DNA of 64,000 nucleotides, from positions 1 through 64,000 of the forward strand of contig JAVSML010038941.1 of the NCBI GenBank assembly GCA_038503035.1, in the 5' to 3' direction. The DNA is from Crocodylus rhombifer. Its lineage: Eukaryota; Chordata; Crocodylia; Crocodylidae. The notes under the pieces are model-generated. The model was not told where the DNA came from. It was given only the letters and a program-made list of their open reading frames with translations, and made no database searches. Below, one piece after another: positions 1 to 11,765 of the stretch. A program made the translations under genes and the position numbers. The number at the start of each line of letters is the position of its first letter. The stretch's first letter is position 1.

Positions 1-613
1 AACCTGTTTTGTTCATTAGGAGTGAACACACAGATGGAAAAAAAAAAAGTATGTCCCATTGAGCATACCCTTGGTAAAAGAACTCTGAAAGACAGAGGGT
101 CACAGGATTTAGTTGGATGTGCCAGACAAAATGCTCCTGCAGTGATAAAAAGGTAAAAGATGATTGTCACTGGTAATTAGCTTTGATTTTTTAGGTTTGA
201 GAGGCTGTGACCTCACCTCTCATCATTTTAATTACCATCATATTTTTTGCTTCCCAGTCTGCTTTTGAATTTTGACATGACTACAGCCGTTTCATTTACT
301 GACACAGATAGAAAACATTGCATCTATGATCACATAACAGAATGCCGAGCAAGGCACGAAGCATTCATCTGTAAATATTAGTTGCTGATGAGATGCTATG
401 GAGGAAGAAAAAGTGAATGTACAACACTGAAATCTGAATGACTATAATCAGAGACCTAAATCTTTTAGCAAACCTCTAAAAATGCTTTCAGAACCCGTAC
501 ATTTCCTAGAGAGTGGTCCTGAATCAGGTACCAAACACGGAAACAGTCACTGCTCAATGTTTTCACATATACACAAAATGATACGAGAGGTTTCTACTCA
601 AAAAAGTGCTTAC
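1..613. other. TLK1 intron, no feature seen
   Basis: This is AT-rich intron downstream (in gene direction) of the TLK1 exon at 614-703. I looked on the minus strand for the next TLK1 coding segment, which begins with a TDLTMLK-like sequence, and did not find it, so that exon lies outside the window. Confidence 0.7.
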
Positions 614-703
614 CTGAGTAACTTTAAATGATAACTGCTTTGGTTGCGTAACAGGGTGGTCCCCAAAAGCTAATGAAGTAGGAGAAGGACTATTTTGTCG
701 AAC
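614..703 (-). CDS. TLK1: TLK1 exon, 30 codons, N-terminal linker before the coiled coil
   Basis: TLK1 is a nuclear serine/threonine kinase that phosphorylates the histone chaperone ASF1 and supports replication-coupled chromatin assembly. On the minus strand this exon reads VRQNSPSPTSLAFGDHP and then VTQPKQLSFKVTQ, which matches the TLK1 segment with FGDHP and QPKQLSFK. It is exactly 90 bp and in phase 0 at both ends. It follows a ...ggtttag acceptor and ends at CAG|gtaagc. It continues in frame from the exon at 6673-6765. Relative to the mammalian protein as I remember it there are a few conservative changes, such as VT in place of II near the end. It is the last TLK1 exon in the window; the coiled-coil and kinase exons must lie beyond position 1. 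Confidence 0.93.
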
Positions 704-874
704 CTAAACCATGAATAAACAACAGAGATCAGCTGCAAATTAAAATATTCAAATTACAAGATAAACACAATTGGGATAAAGATTACAAAAAGCTGAAAAA
801 TATCCACCTGACTCCTTCCTTATTATTTAGTAGTTTTAGTTAGAAGAATAAAATACATATCAAAGACATGAAGA

Positions 875-1175
875 TAAAGTATACAAAGCTCTTATCTAGG
901 GTATAAAGTTTATAAAGATCTTGTTAGACTTCACTTAAAATATTGTATTGTACCAACTGATGTTTCATTAAACATCACATATATTGGAGATAGCGCAACA
1001 CATCCTTCAGTTAAAGGGTAACTGTGTCCAAATCTCCTTTCCTGGAGGCTTTCAAGAGGCTAGATAAGCACTGGGCAGGGATGATTTAGGAATAGAATGT
1101 TTGTATTCAGGTAAGGGGGTTAGACCAGATGAGCCTTGAGGTCTCAGTCCCTTCCAGCCCCATGGATTCTATCAT
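875..1175 (+). mobile_element. Old CR1 LINE 3' end fragment
   Basis: The 5' part translates with a degraded CR1 reverse-transcriptase C-terminal motif (LVRLHLKYC, compare LVRPHLEYC). The 3' part has the standard CR1 tail: a GGCTTTCAAGAGGCTAGATAAG-type stretch, then a tail ending in CAGTCCCTTCCAGCCCCATG and a decayed ATTCTAT repeat. Material between the two is missing, so this is a truncated and internally deleted copy. CR1 retrotransposons are usually 5'-truncated, which fits. Confidence 0.8.
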
Positions 1176-2934
1176 CTGTCTCCAGGAAAAAAAGAGATTT
1201 AATCTTATTTTCTATGAAATAGAAGAGACTGAGGTAAACTAATTCAAGTGTCAACAGACTGATACATATCACAAGAGGAACAGACTAAAAAGTGGTGAAA
1301 TACAGTCACAAGTACATATAAATTTATGCTGATACCCAAGTTTTTTCTACTGATCACAGATTTTAAATGGTATAAACACACCTCATTTAATAGTTCTCAT
1401 ATACCAAGTCTAACAACCTTGCTGGTAAGCAATCGGTATAACAACTTGCAACCTTTCCCAATATCCCTGAAGTAGCTTTTGTTTTGAGAATAACGTTTGT
1501 AAATTTGAAAATAACTAAGCTGGGTTTCCCTGTATTTTTGCGGATCGTCCTTGCCATTAGCAGGCTCAGAACAAGGGAAGCTGTTGTATATTATGGATCC
1601 AGATATACAACACCTTAGTCTGAAACTTCTAAGAAAAAAAACCCCAGGGAAGAAGGAAGACATTTTAGCGAGATTCAAAGGTTCCCTGACGCTCTGTTGC
1701 TCAGAACATAAAGCAATTTTAGATTAATTCCAAATATGTTACCATTCAGAAGAAAACAGAGTTTTTTTTGGTGTAGTTTTGTATAAAGTGTAGAGTTTTT
1801 TGTGGGGGTTTTTTTGCATTAAACCCTTTCTGTTATGGGAGAACTGGTCCTGCCATCTGGAATTATGCAAGGGCAAACTCAATATTGGAATCACAAGATA
1901 CTAGATGAAAAAAACTATTTCTTTTCATATTATATTCCAAATTGTGCATTTCAAACATTAGTAGTAAAGACTAACTCTTACTACATATTAAACCAAAAAA
2001 ATCTGTGTAATCAGCAACTGTAATTATAAGCACATCTAGAAGAAAAGTTTTGTTTGGGCCTATGCAAACAGCTATTATGCCTTGCTTTGCAAATTTCTTA
2101 GGGTAGGGAGGAACGGGACAGGGATTGTGAATGTGTTTTAAAATTACTTATGTAGAAATCAAACCACTACCAAATATATCCACACCATACAGCCATTTAT
2201 TCAAAAGTGTACATTACAGGAATAAACAAGGGTATATTTTAGCCACTTAAAAAGAGGAAGGGGGAGCTGCTACCCAGAAATGCACATCAGCTGTCACTAT
2301 TACATCAGGATGATGCTTCAGCCATAAGAGTTAGCTGAATGGCGTTAACTTTGACCGTGAATGAAACAGTGATGGAGCAATTTGGCCCCATTTGTAGCAC
2401 TACAGAATCATGCAGACATAACAATTGCATCATAAGCAGCTTGTATTAGTATCTTTTGGTATCAACACAATTATTACATCTGCCTGTACAGCCAGCACTA
2501 TTTTGAGTTTCCATTTAGACTTTAAGGCTAAGCAGAGACATTTGGGGATGTTAGGGGCAGGTTTAACTGATCCTAAATGGCTACCTGATATCAAATAAGT
2601 CAGGACTGGGGTGGAGGGGCGAGAGGGCAGGACTGGCATGACTCAGTGGGGGGAGGTCCCCTCCCAGTGAACCTACACCCCCACCCCTCCTCCCACCAGT
2701 ACTTACTTGGTCAGCTCCAGCAGCGATGAACACTGATAAAAGCAGCTGCACCCAGAATGGCTTGTGGGATGGGGGTTGAGAGGGCTGGCTAGTCGGGGGG
2801 GGAGTGAGCAAAAAATAGCCTAAGGGAACAGTGTGGGGGAAATAAAAAGAGCAGCCAGGGCTGCGCAAGGAAAGTGTAAGTGTATAGGAGTTCCATGTAC
2901 TGGTTTGATTTAAATTGAATAAATTTGACACTAC
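1176..2934. other. TLK1 intron, mostly unique; GC-rich patch
   Basis: No coding exon or recognisable transposon is seen between the CR1 tail and the next CR1. A G+C-rich patch at about 2590-2830 stands out against AT-rich surroundings. It resembles the GC-rich interiors of the hAT-like elements elsewhere in the window, but I cannot find termini. The short open frames here have no recognisable content. Confidence 0.4.
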
Positions 2935-5900
2935 ATAGGCCAGAAGCAGCCCAGATCACCTGACGAAGAACTACCAAGTTCTGGGGGGCAAGCTGAAGGA
3001 GATGGGGGCACAGGTGGTAGGTCTCATCTGTCCTTCCAGTGAGCATACGTGGATGACGCCGTGAGACCTGCATCAGGGAAGTCAACTTGCAGCTTCAGAA
3101 ATGGTGTCTTGAGGCCGGCTTCAGCTTTTTGGACCACGACGCATACTTTAGAACAAGAGACATGCTCGGGCGGGATGGGCTTTACTTCTCCTCCAAAGGT
3201 AAGTATGTGTTCTCTTTCAGGTTGGCTGATCTCCGGCGGGCTTTAAACTAGGCTCATCGGGGGAAGAGGAGGATGAGGATGGAGGGAGCCACAGAACAAT
3301 GAACCAAGAGACACTCACAAGAACAACCCAGCCAAGACAGGCGACGAGCACAAGAAGTACCCAGGTAAGAGACAGGGGCCCGGATAATCCTGGGATTGGG
3401 GGGGGGGGGGGGGGGTGCATACACCCTCAGGAGGCCCTAAATATCTCTACGCTAATGCTTGTAGTATGGGGAACAAAACAGGAGGAACTTGCCCTCCTGC
3501 TAGCTAACACAAACCCAGACATAGTGGGACTCATCGAAACTTGGTGGAATTCAGTGCACGACTAGGTGGTAAACATCAAGGGCTATAGGCTGTGCAGGTG
3601 GGATAGAACAGGGAGGAAAGGTAAGGGTGTGGTGCTCTATGTCAAAGAGCATTACACATCCATAGCAAACAGCACTGGGTCAGAGGAGGGGCAGACTGAA
3701 GTGCTCTGGGTCAGAATACAAGGAGGCTGGGGGGAAAGGGACTTAATGGTGGGGGTCTATTACAGGCCATCCAACCGGGGGAAGAGCTGGACAGGGAATT
3801 CTCAGGTCCACTTGCGGAGGTAGTTAAGTCAAGGGACATGGTCATCATGGGTGACCTAGACTATCTGGACATTTGCTGGGAAAAGCAGTAAGCCAGGTCT
3901 CGCTACTCAGGCAGGTTCGTAGTCGAGTTACAGGACCTCCATCTAACCCAGGAGGTGCGCAGTCCCACCAGGGGAAATGCCTTGTTGGACCTGGTCCTGG
4001 CCACAGGTGACGACCTGGTAAGGGGACTGCAGGTTCTCAACCATGTGGGCAATAGTGATCATCGCCTGCTGGAATTCACCATCCAGTGCAGGGTGGCAAA
4101 GGCCTGCAGCAAGGCAGCAGCCCTGGACATTAGGAGGGCTGATTTCAGTGAAGTAAGGAGACTAGTCAGGGAGGCACTGAGGTCCCGGAGGGAAGGGGAG
4201 TTGGGAGTCTAAGACAAGTGGTCGTTCCTGAAGGAGACAATCCTCCAAGCCCAAAGGGTAACAATCCCAATGCAGATCAAAGGGTGTAAGAGTGCTCAAA
4301 AGCCCCCATGGCTCACCATAAGCATCCAGGGAAATCTCAAAGCTAAAAAGGAGGCATACACCTAGTGGAAGGGAGGGGCCATCATCAAAGAGGATTATAC
4401 CTCCATTGCTCGAGATTGTATGGGGACTGTGAGGAAGGCTAAGGCGGACACAAAACTGGGACTAGTGACCCGGATCAAAGATAACAAAAAGTTCTTTTTT
4501 AAATACATAGTGGGTAAAAAGAAAGTACTGGGTAATGTGAGGCCTCTGCAGGACATGCTTGGGAATGTGGTGGTTGCACCAGACAACAAAGCTAACCTCT
4601 TTAACAAATTCTTTGCCTCCATTTTTCTGAGCAGGGACCGGGACATCCCCGCCGCTGGACCCTGGACAGACCCCAGGTCAAGGAACTTCTGGTGGGACTA
4701 GACATGTTCAAATCAGCAGGTCCAGACAATCTCCACCGCAGAGTGCTAAGGAAATTGGCAGAGGTCATTGCGGGACCCCTGACACAGCTTTATGAGCACT
4801 CATGGTGCTCTGGCCAGGAGCCAGAAGACTGGAAGAGGGCCAACGTGGTCCCCATTTTCAAAAAAGGAGGAAGGAGGACCCAAGAAACTATAGGCTCATT
4901 AGTCTTACATCGGTCTTGGGAAAGCTCTTTGAAAAAATTATCCAGGTACACATCTGTGAAGGACCAGCAGAGGAGATTATGCTTAGGGGCAATCAACATG
5001 GGTTCATTAGAGGCAGGTTCTGTCAGACCAACCTGGTTGCCTTCTAGGACTAGCTCACAAAATCCTTGGACAAAGATGTTGCGGTGGATGTAGTCTTTCT
5101 GGACTTTAGGAAGGCCTTCGACATTCTCTCACCCCATTCTCATTAAAAAACTAGGCGACTGTGGTGTCAATGCCTACAGTCAGATGGGTCACTAATTGGC
5201 TGGAGAGCCACACCCAGAGAGTGGTAGTGGATGGATCATTTTCAGCCTGGAGGGATGTGGGCAGTGGGGTTCCCCAGGGCTCAGTCCTCAGGCCAACACT
5301 GTTCAACATCATCCGTGACTTGGACAAGGGGGTGAAAAGCACCTTGTTCAAATTTCCGGATGACGCTAAAATGTGGGGAGAAGTAGGTACGCTAAAAGAG
5401 AGGGACAGGCTACAACTGGATCTGGACAGGTTACAGAGGTGGGCAGATGAGAACAGGATGGGTTTCAATACTGACAAGTGCAAGGTAGTGCACCCGGGGA
5501 GGAAGAACCAGCAACATACCTACAGGTTGGGGAACTCCCTTCTCTTCAGTGCAGAGGCAGAAAAGAATCTTGGAGTCATTACTGATTCCAAAATGAACAT
5601 GGGCCGCCAATGTAGGGCTGCAGTCAGGAAGGCTAACTGCACCTTGTCATGCATCCACAGATGCATCACGAGCAGGTCCAAGGAGATGATCCTCCCCCTC
5701 TATGTGACATTGGTCAGGCTGCAGTTGAAGTATTGTGTCCAGTTCTGGGCGCCGCACTTCAGGAGAAATGTGGACAGCATTGAGAAGGACCAGAGGAGGG
5801 CCACTCACATGATCCAGGGCAACAGGGCAGACCCTACAAGGAGAGGCTATGGGTCCTGAACCTGTTCAGCCCCCACAAGAGAAGGCTGAGAGGGGATCTG

Positions 5901-6235
5901 GTGGCCATCATAAACTGTCCAAGGAAGACCAGCAGGCAATGGGAGAGTCCCTGTTCCCCCGAGCACTACCGGGAGTGACAAGGAATAATGCCCATAAGTT
6001 AACAGAGCAGATTCAGGCTAGACAGCAGGAGGCATTAATTCACAGTCAGGGCGGCTAGAACCTGGAACCAACTTCCAAGGGAAATCATGCTTGCTCTTAC
6101 CCTGGGGGTCTTCAAAAGGAGGCTAGATAATCACCTAGCCGGGGCTGTTTGACCCCAGTACTCTTTCCTGCCCATGGCAGGAGGTTGGACTTGATGATCT
6201 GCTCAGGTCCCTACCGAACCTACTAACTATGAAAC
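2935..6235 (+). mobile_element. Nearly complete CR1 LINE, 5'-truncated within ORF1
   Basis: This is the longest CR1 in the window. It starts inside the esterase-like part of ORF1: a frame broken by shifts shows LGGKLKEMGAQVV, FLDHDAYFRTRDMLGRDGL and FSFRLADL, ending in ALN and a stop. A connector with an 18-G run (3398-3415) follows, then ORF2 with an endonuclease and reverse transcriptase. The 3' UTR ends in a CTATGAAACTA-type tail near 6235. It shares this tail with the copies at 21570, 27225 and 30757, so they belong to one young subfamily. Numerous stops and frameshifts show it is dead. The exact 5' boundary is uncertain by tens of bases. Confidence 0.9.
3440..5857 (+). pseudogene. CR1 ORF2 relic (APE endonuclease and reverse transcriptase)
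   Basis: This is the broken pol frame of the CR1 at 2935-6235. The endonuclease part shows NKQEELALLLANTNPDIVGLIETWW, then a stop where a tryptophan is expected (near 3565), GVYYRPS, MGDLDYLDICW and SDHRLLEF. The reverse-transcriptase part shows MFKSAGPDNLHRRVLRKLAE, EDWKRANVVPIFKKG, NQHGFIRGR, VPQGSVLRPTLFN and the catalytic region FPDDAKMW. In active CR1s that motif is FADD, so alanine is replaced by proline next to the catalytic aspartates. Internal stops lie near 3565, 4210, 4364 and 5045, with frameshifts near 4860 and 5110. CR1 pol drives target-primed reverse transcription; this copy cannot. Confidence 0.88.
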
Positions 6236-6245
6236 TAGGTTCATC

Positions 6246-6394
6246 TTAAACCAGGTTCTGCAATTTTTAGACTGGTTTGTGTACAGTTGCAGGTTTAGAC
6301 TGATTGCCAGTCACTGAGATTGGATCTGTAAGTGTAAGGTTGGCACTGAGATGAGCTAAGTTTAAATCAGGAAGCCATTCTGAACCTGATTTAA
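6246..6394. repeat. Short inverted-repeat element directly after the CR1 tail
   Basis: TTAAACCAGGTTC at 6246-6258 is mirrored by GAACCTGATTTAA at 6382-6394 (12 of 13 bases pair). The enclosed ~120 bp has no coding content. This may be a small non-autonomous DNA element, or the remains of one next to which the CR1 landed. The family is not recognised. Confidence 0.4.
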
Positions 6395-6672
6395 CCTCCC
6401 CAAATGTCTGTACTTAGGCTAAGAGTGGCATTTCAGAACAATAATACTAATTTTTAAAACTAAAATTTTTGGAACATACTTGCTAAAATTTGAACTTAAT
6501 AAATGTTTTCTTTTGTTAAAAAGAACAGATTTTGTCCACAAAGTTCTTGAAAAGTCCACTATATAGTGGGAAAGATTTATTAGCAGGCACTTATCAATGT
6601 AGGTTACTTCTAGTAAATGAGAACTTTTGTACTGCATGCTGAAAACAAGAGATTTGTAGAGGTCAAACTTAC

Positions 6673-6765
6673 AGAAGAGGGGGCGGAATGTGAATGTGAA
6701 TTCTGAGGAGAACGGATTGCAGGAGGTATGCCTCTTACTGGACTGGAGCCATTCCCCCCTTGGTA
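6673..6765 (-). CDS. TLK1: TLK1 exon, 31 codons, Ser/Pro-rich linker
   Basis: The minus strand reads YQGGNGSSPVRGIPPAIR then SPQNSHSHSAPSS. It begins after a tttctttctcag acceptor and ends at TCT|gtaagt. It is 93 bp, phase 0 at both ends, and joins in frame to the exon at 7401-7447 (…SDYFE) and to the exon at 614-703 (VRQNSPSP…). The segment is the low-complexity linker of TLK1, rich in Ser-Pro sites. Compared with the mammalian protein as I recall it, one serine is missing at the downstream junction and an alanine replaces a threonine. No stop or frameshift is present. Confidence 0.95.
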
Positions 6766-7400
6766 CTGAGAAAGAAATACGGCAGAGTTAGTGCATATCC
6801 TTATCCAAGTATATAAACATACTTAACAAATAATATAATTTAGACAAATATAACACTTGTAACTTAAACTGTGTAGGTCGAAAATAATGGACTTTTAGAG
6901 AAGGTAATAAAATGTGTTGCTTATTTATATTACTAAATATAAGAAGTTAGGAGCAAGTGTAGGAAAACTATTCTACATATACACCTTATTTATAACTGAA
7001 GGTTTTTTCAAAGCATCTTTTCAAGTGCACAAGAAAACTAAACATTTTAAACTATCCATTCCTTCCCTGTTTTGACTCCAGCAAGGTCAAGAGAACATCC
7101 CACTGTTATTTTTAGATCTCATAAATAGAATTTTGTATTATTTTATAGATGATCATAAATATTCCCTCAAAGACCAAATCCCCATCCATTCTAGTAAACA
7201 TCATACACATTAAAAACTTGCAAGCACACAGTATTGTCAAGACTTGAATGTTTGACATAAATAAAGGAAGGTTACTGAATACAAATAGTCTTCAGCCTTT
7301 ATAGTTAGCATTCTTACATTTATGTTTGCAGGTTTATTAACTTAATACGGTATTGTCCACTGTTGTTTGCAACATTACAGAAATAAAGCACAAAACTTAC
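6766..7400 (-). other. Short TLK1 intron
   Basis: This 635-bp intron between two TLK1 exons is one of only two short ones in the window. It is AT-rich, with a gtaagt-type donor and a ctttctcag acceptor. I see no repeat inside it. Confidence 0.8.
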
Positions 7401-7447
7401 TTCAAAATAGTCACTAATTTTGTGACCACGTCCCCCAATATTTTTTC
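7401..7447 (-). CDS. TLK1: TLK1 micro-exon, 47 bp
   Basis: This small exon completes the glycine codon split with the exon at 17386-17461 and then reads KNIGGRGHKISDYFE, a TLK1 signature (GRGHKISDYFE is shared with TLK2). Its acceptor is ctaaatttcag and its donor is GAA|gtaagt. The 47-bp length (2 + 45) fits the phases of both neighbours. In the acceptor region on the minus strand an uninterrupted (TC)n tract begins about 17 nt upstream of the exon, so the microsatellite forms most of the polypyrimidine tract. Skipping a 47-bp exon would shift the frame, so it must normally be included. Confidence 0.95.
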
Positions 7448-7460
7448 CTGAAATTTAGAA

Positions 7461-7463
<3 letters not shown>

Positions 7464-7503
<40 letters not shown>
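7464..7503 (+). repeat. (GA)n / (TC)n microsatellite in a splice acceptor region
   Basis: About 20 uninterrupted GA units. In TLK1 orientation it reads (TC)n followed by CCCTTTCTAAATTTCAG and the 47-bp exon, so it is positioned as the polypyrimidine tract of that exon. Confidence 0.97.
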
Positions 7504-7506
<3 letters not shown>

Positions 7507-8754
7507 TAAATGACAACATGCAGTGTTGTAATTAACACACAACTGAATAATATACATAATCTCTATTAGGCAATTAAATATGATTAATCCTTTTAAAAAT
7601 AAACAAATGTGTAACTAGGCACAGAGGTTCTGACCTACTATTCAATGCATGTAAAAAGCATCAAGCAAAGAAGTCAGAAATATAATCAGTTCTCCTGGCT
7701 CCCAGTCCAGTACCTTTGCAACAAAAGTCCATCCCCTTTTTAGACTATCAGTGCATCTGATGCTAACAGGCCTGAAATTTGGTTCCAAGAGCCTCCCTCT
7801 CTCCAGATTCCCTAGTCAACAATTCCACAGTAAGTCAAATAAACTAGTTAGCCTATACTATGTTCCTTCTGAGAGGAATTTTGGGAGAGAGATCAGATTA
7901 TGAATCTGCCTGAGTGGGTAAAAGCAATGAGAATGATAAACATGAGCAATACCAACCTCAGAACAAAAGGAAAAATAATTAGCCACCAACCCTCAGGGGG
8001 CTATGACATGGGAAAAAGAAAAAAAAAGGAGTAAGGGTCTGAACAGAGGGGAAGAAGGAATATCATTTAACTGAACAGATGGTATTGCTTTCTCCCTTTT
8101 AAGTCACCGTACATTTGCAAGCCAAAGTGAAATTCAAATTATGGCACTCAAGCCCATACCAGAAGTGGGGTCATGAGTCTGGATGTGCTGTCGTCCATGC
8201 AAAAAAGGTACATTAAATAATAATTGCAGAAAACCACAGGCTATGAAGGGAGACTGTGTCTGGAGCAGGCACATAGTTCACTGTCATACATACACACAAG
8301 TACCAGAGGATCTCTTTTCCACCTTGGTAAGAGAACAGAAGCTGGGGAGGAAACTCTCCTTATAAAGGTGAATAGATTAAACTACTTTAATAAGGAAGCA
8401 GAGAAAAGTACAAATTATACAGTTCTCCTTAGGGAGAAAAGTAGTATTAATTGCAAACAAATGCTAAAAATTCTGTCCCAAGCTGTTGATTGCTACAAAA
8501 GAACACTCTTAAAGAAAGTACGTTAAGATGCACCAAAGCAGAGAGCATCATGGACTTCTCCAAAGACACTTTAAGACATGGGGCTAAATAAGCCCTAAGA
8601 CATGCCCCACTATTTTTTTTTAACCTGCAATGGAAGCTATGGCAGTGATGGGTAAGAGAAGAAACTTGGAAGAAGCCTCATAGCTCTTTTCCTCTACTGT
8701 TCTGGACATTTTAGATAGTTCTAGTGGGAAAGCTCTGATCGGAACAGAAGCCCT
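7504..8754. other. TLK1 intron, no feature seen
   Basis: AT-rich intron sequence without a recognised repeat or exon. The open frames at 8183-8526 have no family resemblance and overlap in two frames, as expected of chance. Confidence 0.6.
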
Positions 8755-10172
8755 TCTTTAAAAAAAGGGGTGGAGGGGAGCAAAAAAGGAGGACCCAGGG
8801 AACTACAGACCAGTTAGCCTCACACCTCAATACCTGGGAAGTTATTGGACCATATCCTAAGGACATTTGCAAGCACCTGGTGGATCACAAGGAGCCAGCA
8901 TGGATTTATTATGAAAAACCAAATGTCAATAAAATAATCTCCTTCTTTGACAAAGTAACTACTTGGGTGGATGAAGAGAATACCGTGGATACAGTGCATC
9001 TGGACTGCAGCAAAGCTTTTGACAACGTCTCATGTGACCTTCTCATAAACAAATTGGAGAAATGTGGGTTGTATAAAAACTACTGGTGAAGAAATGACTG
9101 GCTCAATATCTAAAAGCAAAGAGTAATTATTAATGGGTCTATATCAGAATGGCAGGAGGTTTTGGGGGGAATCCCACAGGCTCTCTCCTGGGCCTGGTGC
9201 TGATCAACGTGTTTATTAACGATTTGGATGCTGGCACAGAAAGCTTCTTGAGCAAGTCTGCAGACAGCATGAAGCTGGGAACGACTGTGAACGCTGGAGG
9301 ATGTGAGCACAACTCAGGAGGTTCAACAGATTGGAAAGCTGGGCTAGAGCTAACAGGATGAAGTTCAGTGTGGACAAATACAAGCTGCTACACCTCAGGG
9401 AAAAAATCATTAAAAACATTAATATAAAAGAGGTGACACCTAGCTGGATGACAGCACTACAGAAAAGGATCTGGGAGTCTTGGTAGATCACAGACTCAGT
9501 ACAAGTCTGCAGTCACACAAAGGCAAACGTGGTTTTGGTCTGCAACAATAGTAACATTAGGTGCAAGACACTGGAGGTGACAGTGTCTCTACTCAGCACT
9601 GGTTAGGTCTCATCTGAAATACTGTGTGCAGTTCTGGGCTCCTTATTTTAAAAAGGATGTGGAGAAGTAAGAGGGTACAGAGGTGGGGAAAGATAATAAA
9701 GAACTTGGAAAGCAAGTTATATGAGGGGAGGCTGAAGGAGCTAGGCATGTTCAACTTCCAGAAAAGTTGCTTAAGAAGGGACATGATAGCAGTCTTCAAG
9801 TACCTGAAGAGGTGCCAAGAACAGGGAAAGCATCTTTTTTCTCCTGCTGCAGAGGAGGATGTGGACCAACAGCTTGAAGTTGCAGCAAAGTACATTTAGA
9901 CTGGATATCAGAAAACTTCTTCACTGTTAGAACAGTGTGGCAGTGGAATAGACTGCCTAGGAAAATGATACACTCTCCATCACTGGAGGTGTTCCTGCTT
10001 TACCTATGGCAGGTGTTATGTCTGCCTATCAGGGTTGATGGTAGTTTTATGCAGAGTTTAGATTATGGATTTTATAGAATGGTTTGGATAGGGATGATCC
10101 TGCCTTAAGCAGGGGGTTGGACCAGATGACCTCTGGAGGTCCCTTCCAGCTCTACTTCTCTATGATTCTATG
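8755..10172 (+). mobile_element. Old CR1 LINE, reverse-transcriptase part and 3' end
   Basis: This belongs to a different and more decayed CR1 subfamily than the copy at 2935. Recognisable pieces in shifting frames are KKGGPRELQTS-like sequence, FFDKVTTWVDEENTVDTVHLD, SKAFDNVSCDLLINKLEKCGL, GGIPQ, a degraded FADD region, LVDHRLSTS, RVQRWGKIIKNLESKLYEGR and LFSPAAEEDVDQQLEV. The 3' end has the classic CR1 tail with CTTCCAGCTCTACTTCTCTATG followed by ATTCTATGA repeats near 10172. Many stops show long inactivity. Confidence 0.9.
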
Positions 10173-11485
10173 ACATGGCAAATATCAGGTTATATTTTCC
10201 TCTGCCAAGAGGCTGTCAGTTAGAATTCTCTTTACCATCTCCCAACATAATAAAGTGCCTGAACTTGAGCCCTAAAACCAGTCCTTCACTACAAGAAGTT
10301 GCTACTTTCATCAATGAAAGGAAGACACTGGAAAAAGTGCCTGAAACATGCTTATCTTTTGGTCTTCCACGGTCCTCACTGCTAGGCACCAGAAGATAAC
10401 TAATTGCTGTCATTGAGGAACCAAGCTACAGAAAAAAAAACTTTGGGAAGATACACATGGATTTGTTTTTGCAACAGACTATACACAAGATGTCTAAAGC
10501 ATGACCCTTCTATATGCTTTTTTGTTCCTTAAATTTACAATAAATGCTACTACAAAGGTGCATCTGTTCTGCAACTACTACAGAACCCACATTAATCACC
10601 ACACTATGGTAGACAGATGCCTGATTATAAACACTTACTAAGTTGTTACAACCAGAACCAAGCAGTATCCTGAATGATATTCCCTCCCCTCCCATCATTA
10701 ATTCTTTTAAATGCATATAACTAATTTATATTATATATTAGGAGCAAAATGGTTTCCTTAGAAGTCATAAGAAACCAGGAAAATTAAAACTATGAATAGA
10801 AGGAGGAATCAGAGAAAAACTTACTTTAAACTAATCTGTTCCTATCTGCACTGCACCCAACAGCATGACATATTCATCTCAGTTGTAATATAACAAACAT
10901 GTTGAGACCTTGTGGTGACCAGCCCAACACATTAACTGAACCCAACTTAAATTGACTTATTCTGCCATTGACTAAAGCTTAGAGTTTTTGGATCATACTG
11001 AATCCATAATTGTGAAATAATCCTAATTAAGCAGGCACACAATCAAGTGGTTTAGTAAATTCTTGCATGTTCTTTGAGTGGTTCTTTGGTTAAATTTCCC
11101 TTCCCTTAAATTTATCTACACCCTATTCGTCATGGTTTGAGCCAAAACTGTTTTAAACAATTGCAGCATTTCATACCTTTCTCCATCTCCACCCCTCCCC
11201 TCCAGATTCAGCTTGTAAGAGGAACAGGGCAGGGGGGAAGTTAAGAAGAACATTTACATGCATGAAACGAGGAGAGACCCTTCCACGTAAAATCCCATCT
11301 TATCTGTCATCAGCTAAAAAGTTTTGAAGAAATCACCCGAAAAGGAGAGCAGAATGAGGGTTGTCCCTTGGCTTCTAATGCATACAGAAGACCAGAAAAA
11401 AATATCCTAAATAAAAACTATGGCTGCTTACAGATGTGGGGGGAGGAGGAGGAATGTGGGAAATCACCATTGCTTTACTTTCACC
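10173..11485. other. TLK1 intron, no feature seen
   Basis: AT-rich unique sequence. No splice-flanked TLK1 segment and no transposon termini were found on either strand. Confidence 0.55.
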
Positions 11486-11489
11486 TGTG

Positions 11490-11765
11490 TGCCCCTGCAC
11501 CAAGTGCAGCACGTGTCCAAAAGAAGCAACACATTACTTTGACCCACCTCACCCAATGCCTGTACAGATTATGTGCCTCACCAGGGCTTTTTGGTGCTTT
11601 TATTTAATAGCTAATTGAATCAGCTTTAGAAAAAAAAAAAAGTGCCAAAAAGCCCAGCTGAAGTGTCCAATCCATACAGATGCTGGTGAGCTGGGTCAAA
11701 CTAAAGCGTTTCCTCTTCCGGTAAAGTGCTGGGTTTGGGGTTTGATCACGAGTGTCAGCAACCTA
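11490..11765. repeat. Palindromic (foldback) repeat element
   Basis: The two halves are inverted copies of each other, centred near 11620. The inner arms GGGCTTTTTGGTGCTTTT (from 11585) and AAAAGTGCCAAAAAGCCC (to 11659) pair with two mismatches. Pairing continues outward through TTTGACCCACCTCACC and its mirror GGTGAGCTGGGTCAAA, for about 110 bp per arm with mismatches. This is the architecture of a MITE made mostly of terminal inverted repeats. I do not recognise the family, and the outer termini are uncertain. Confidence 0.6.
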
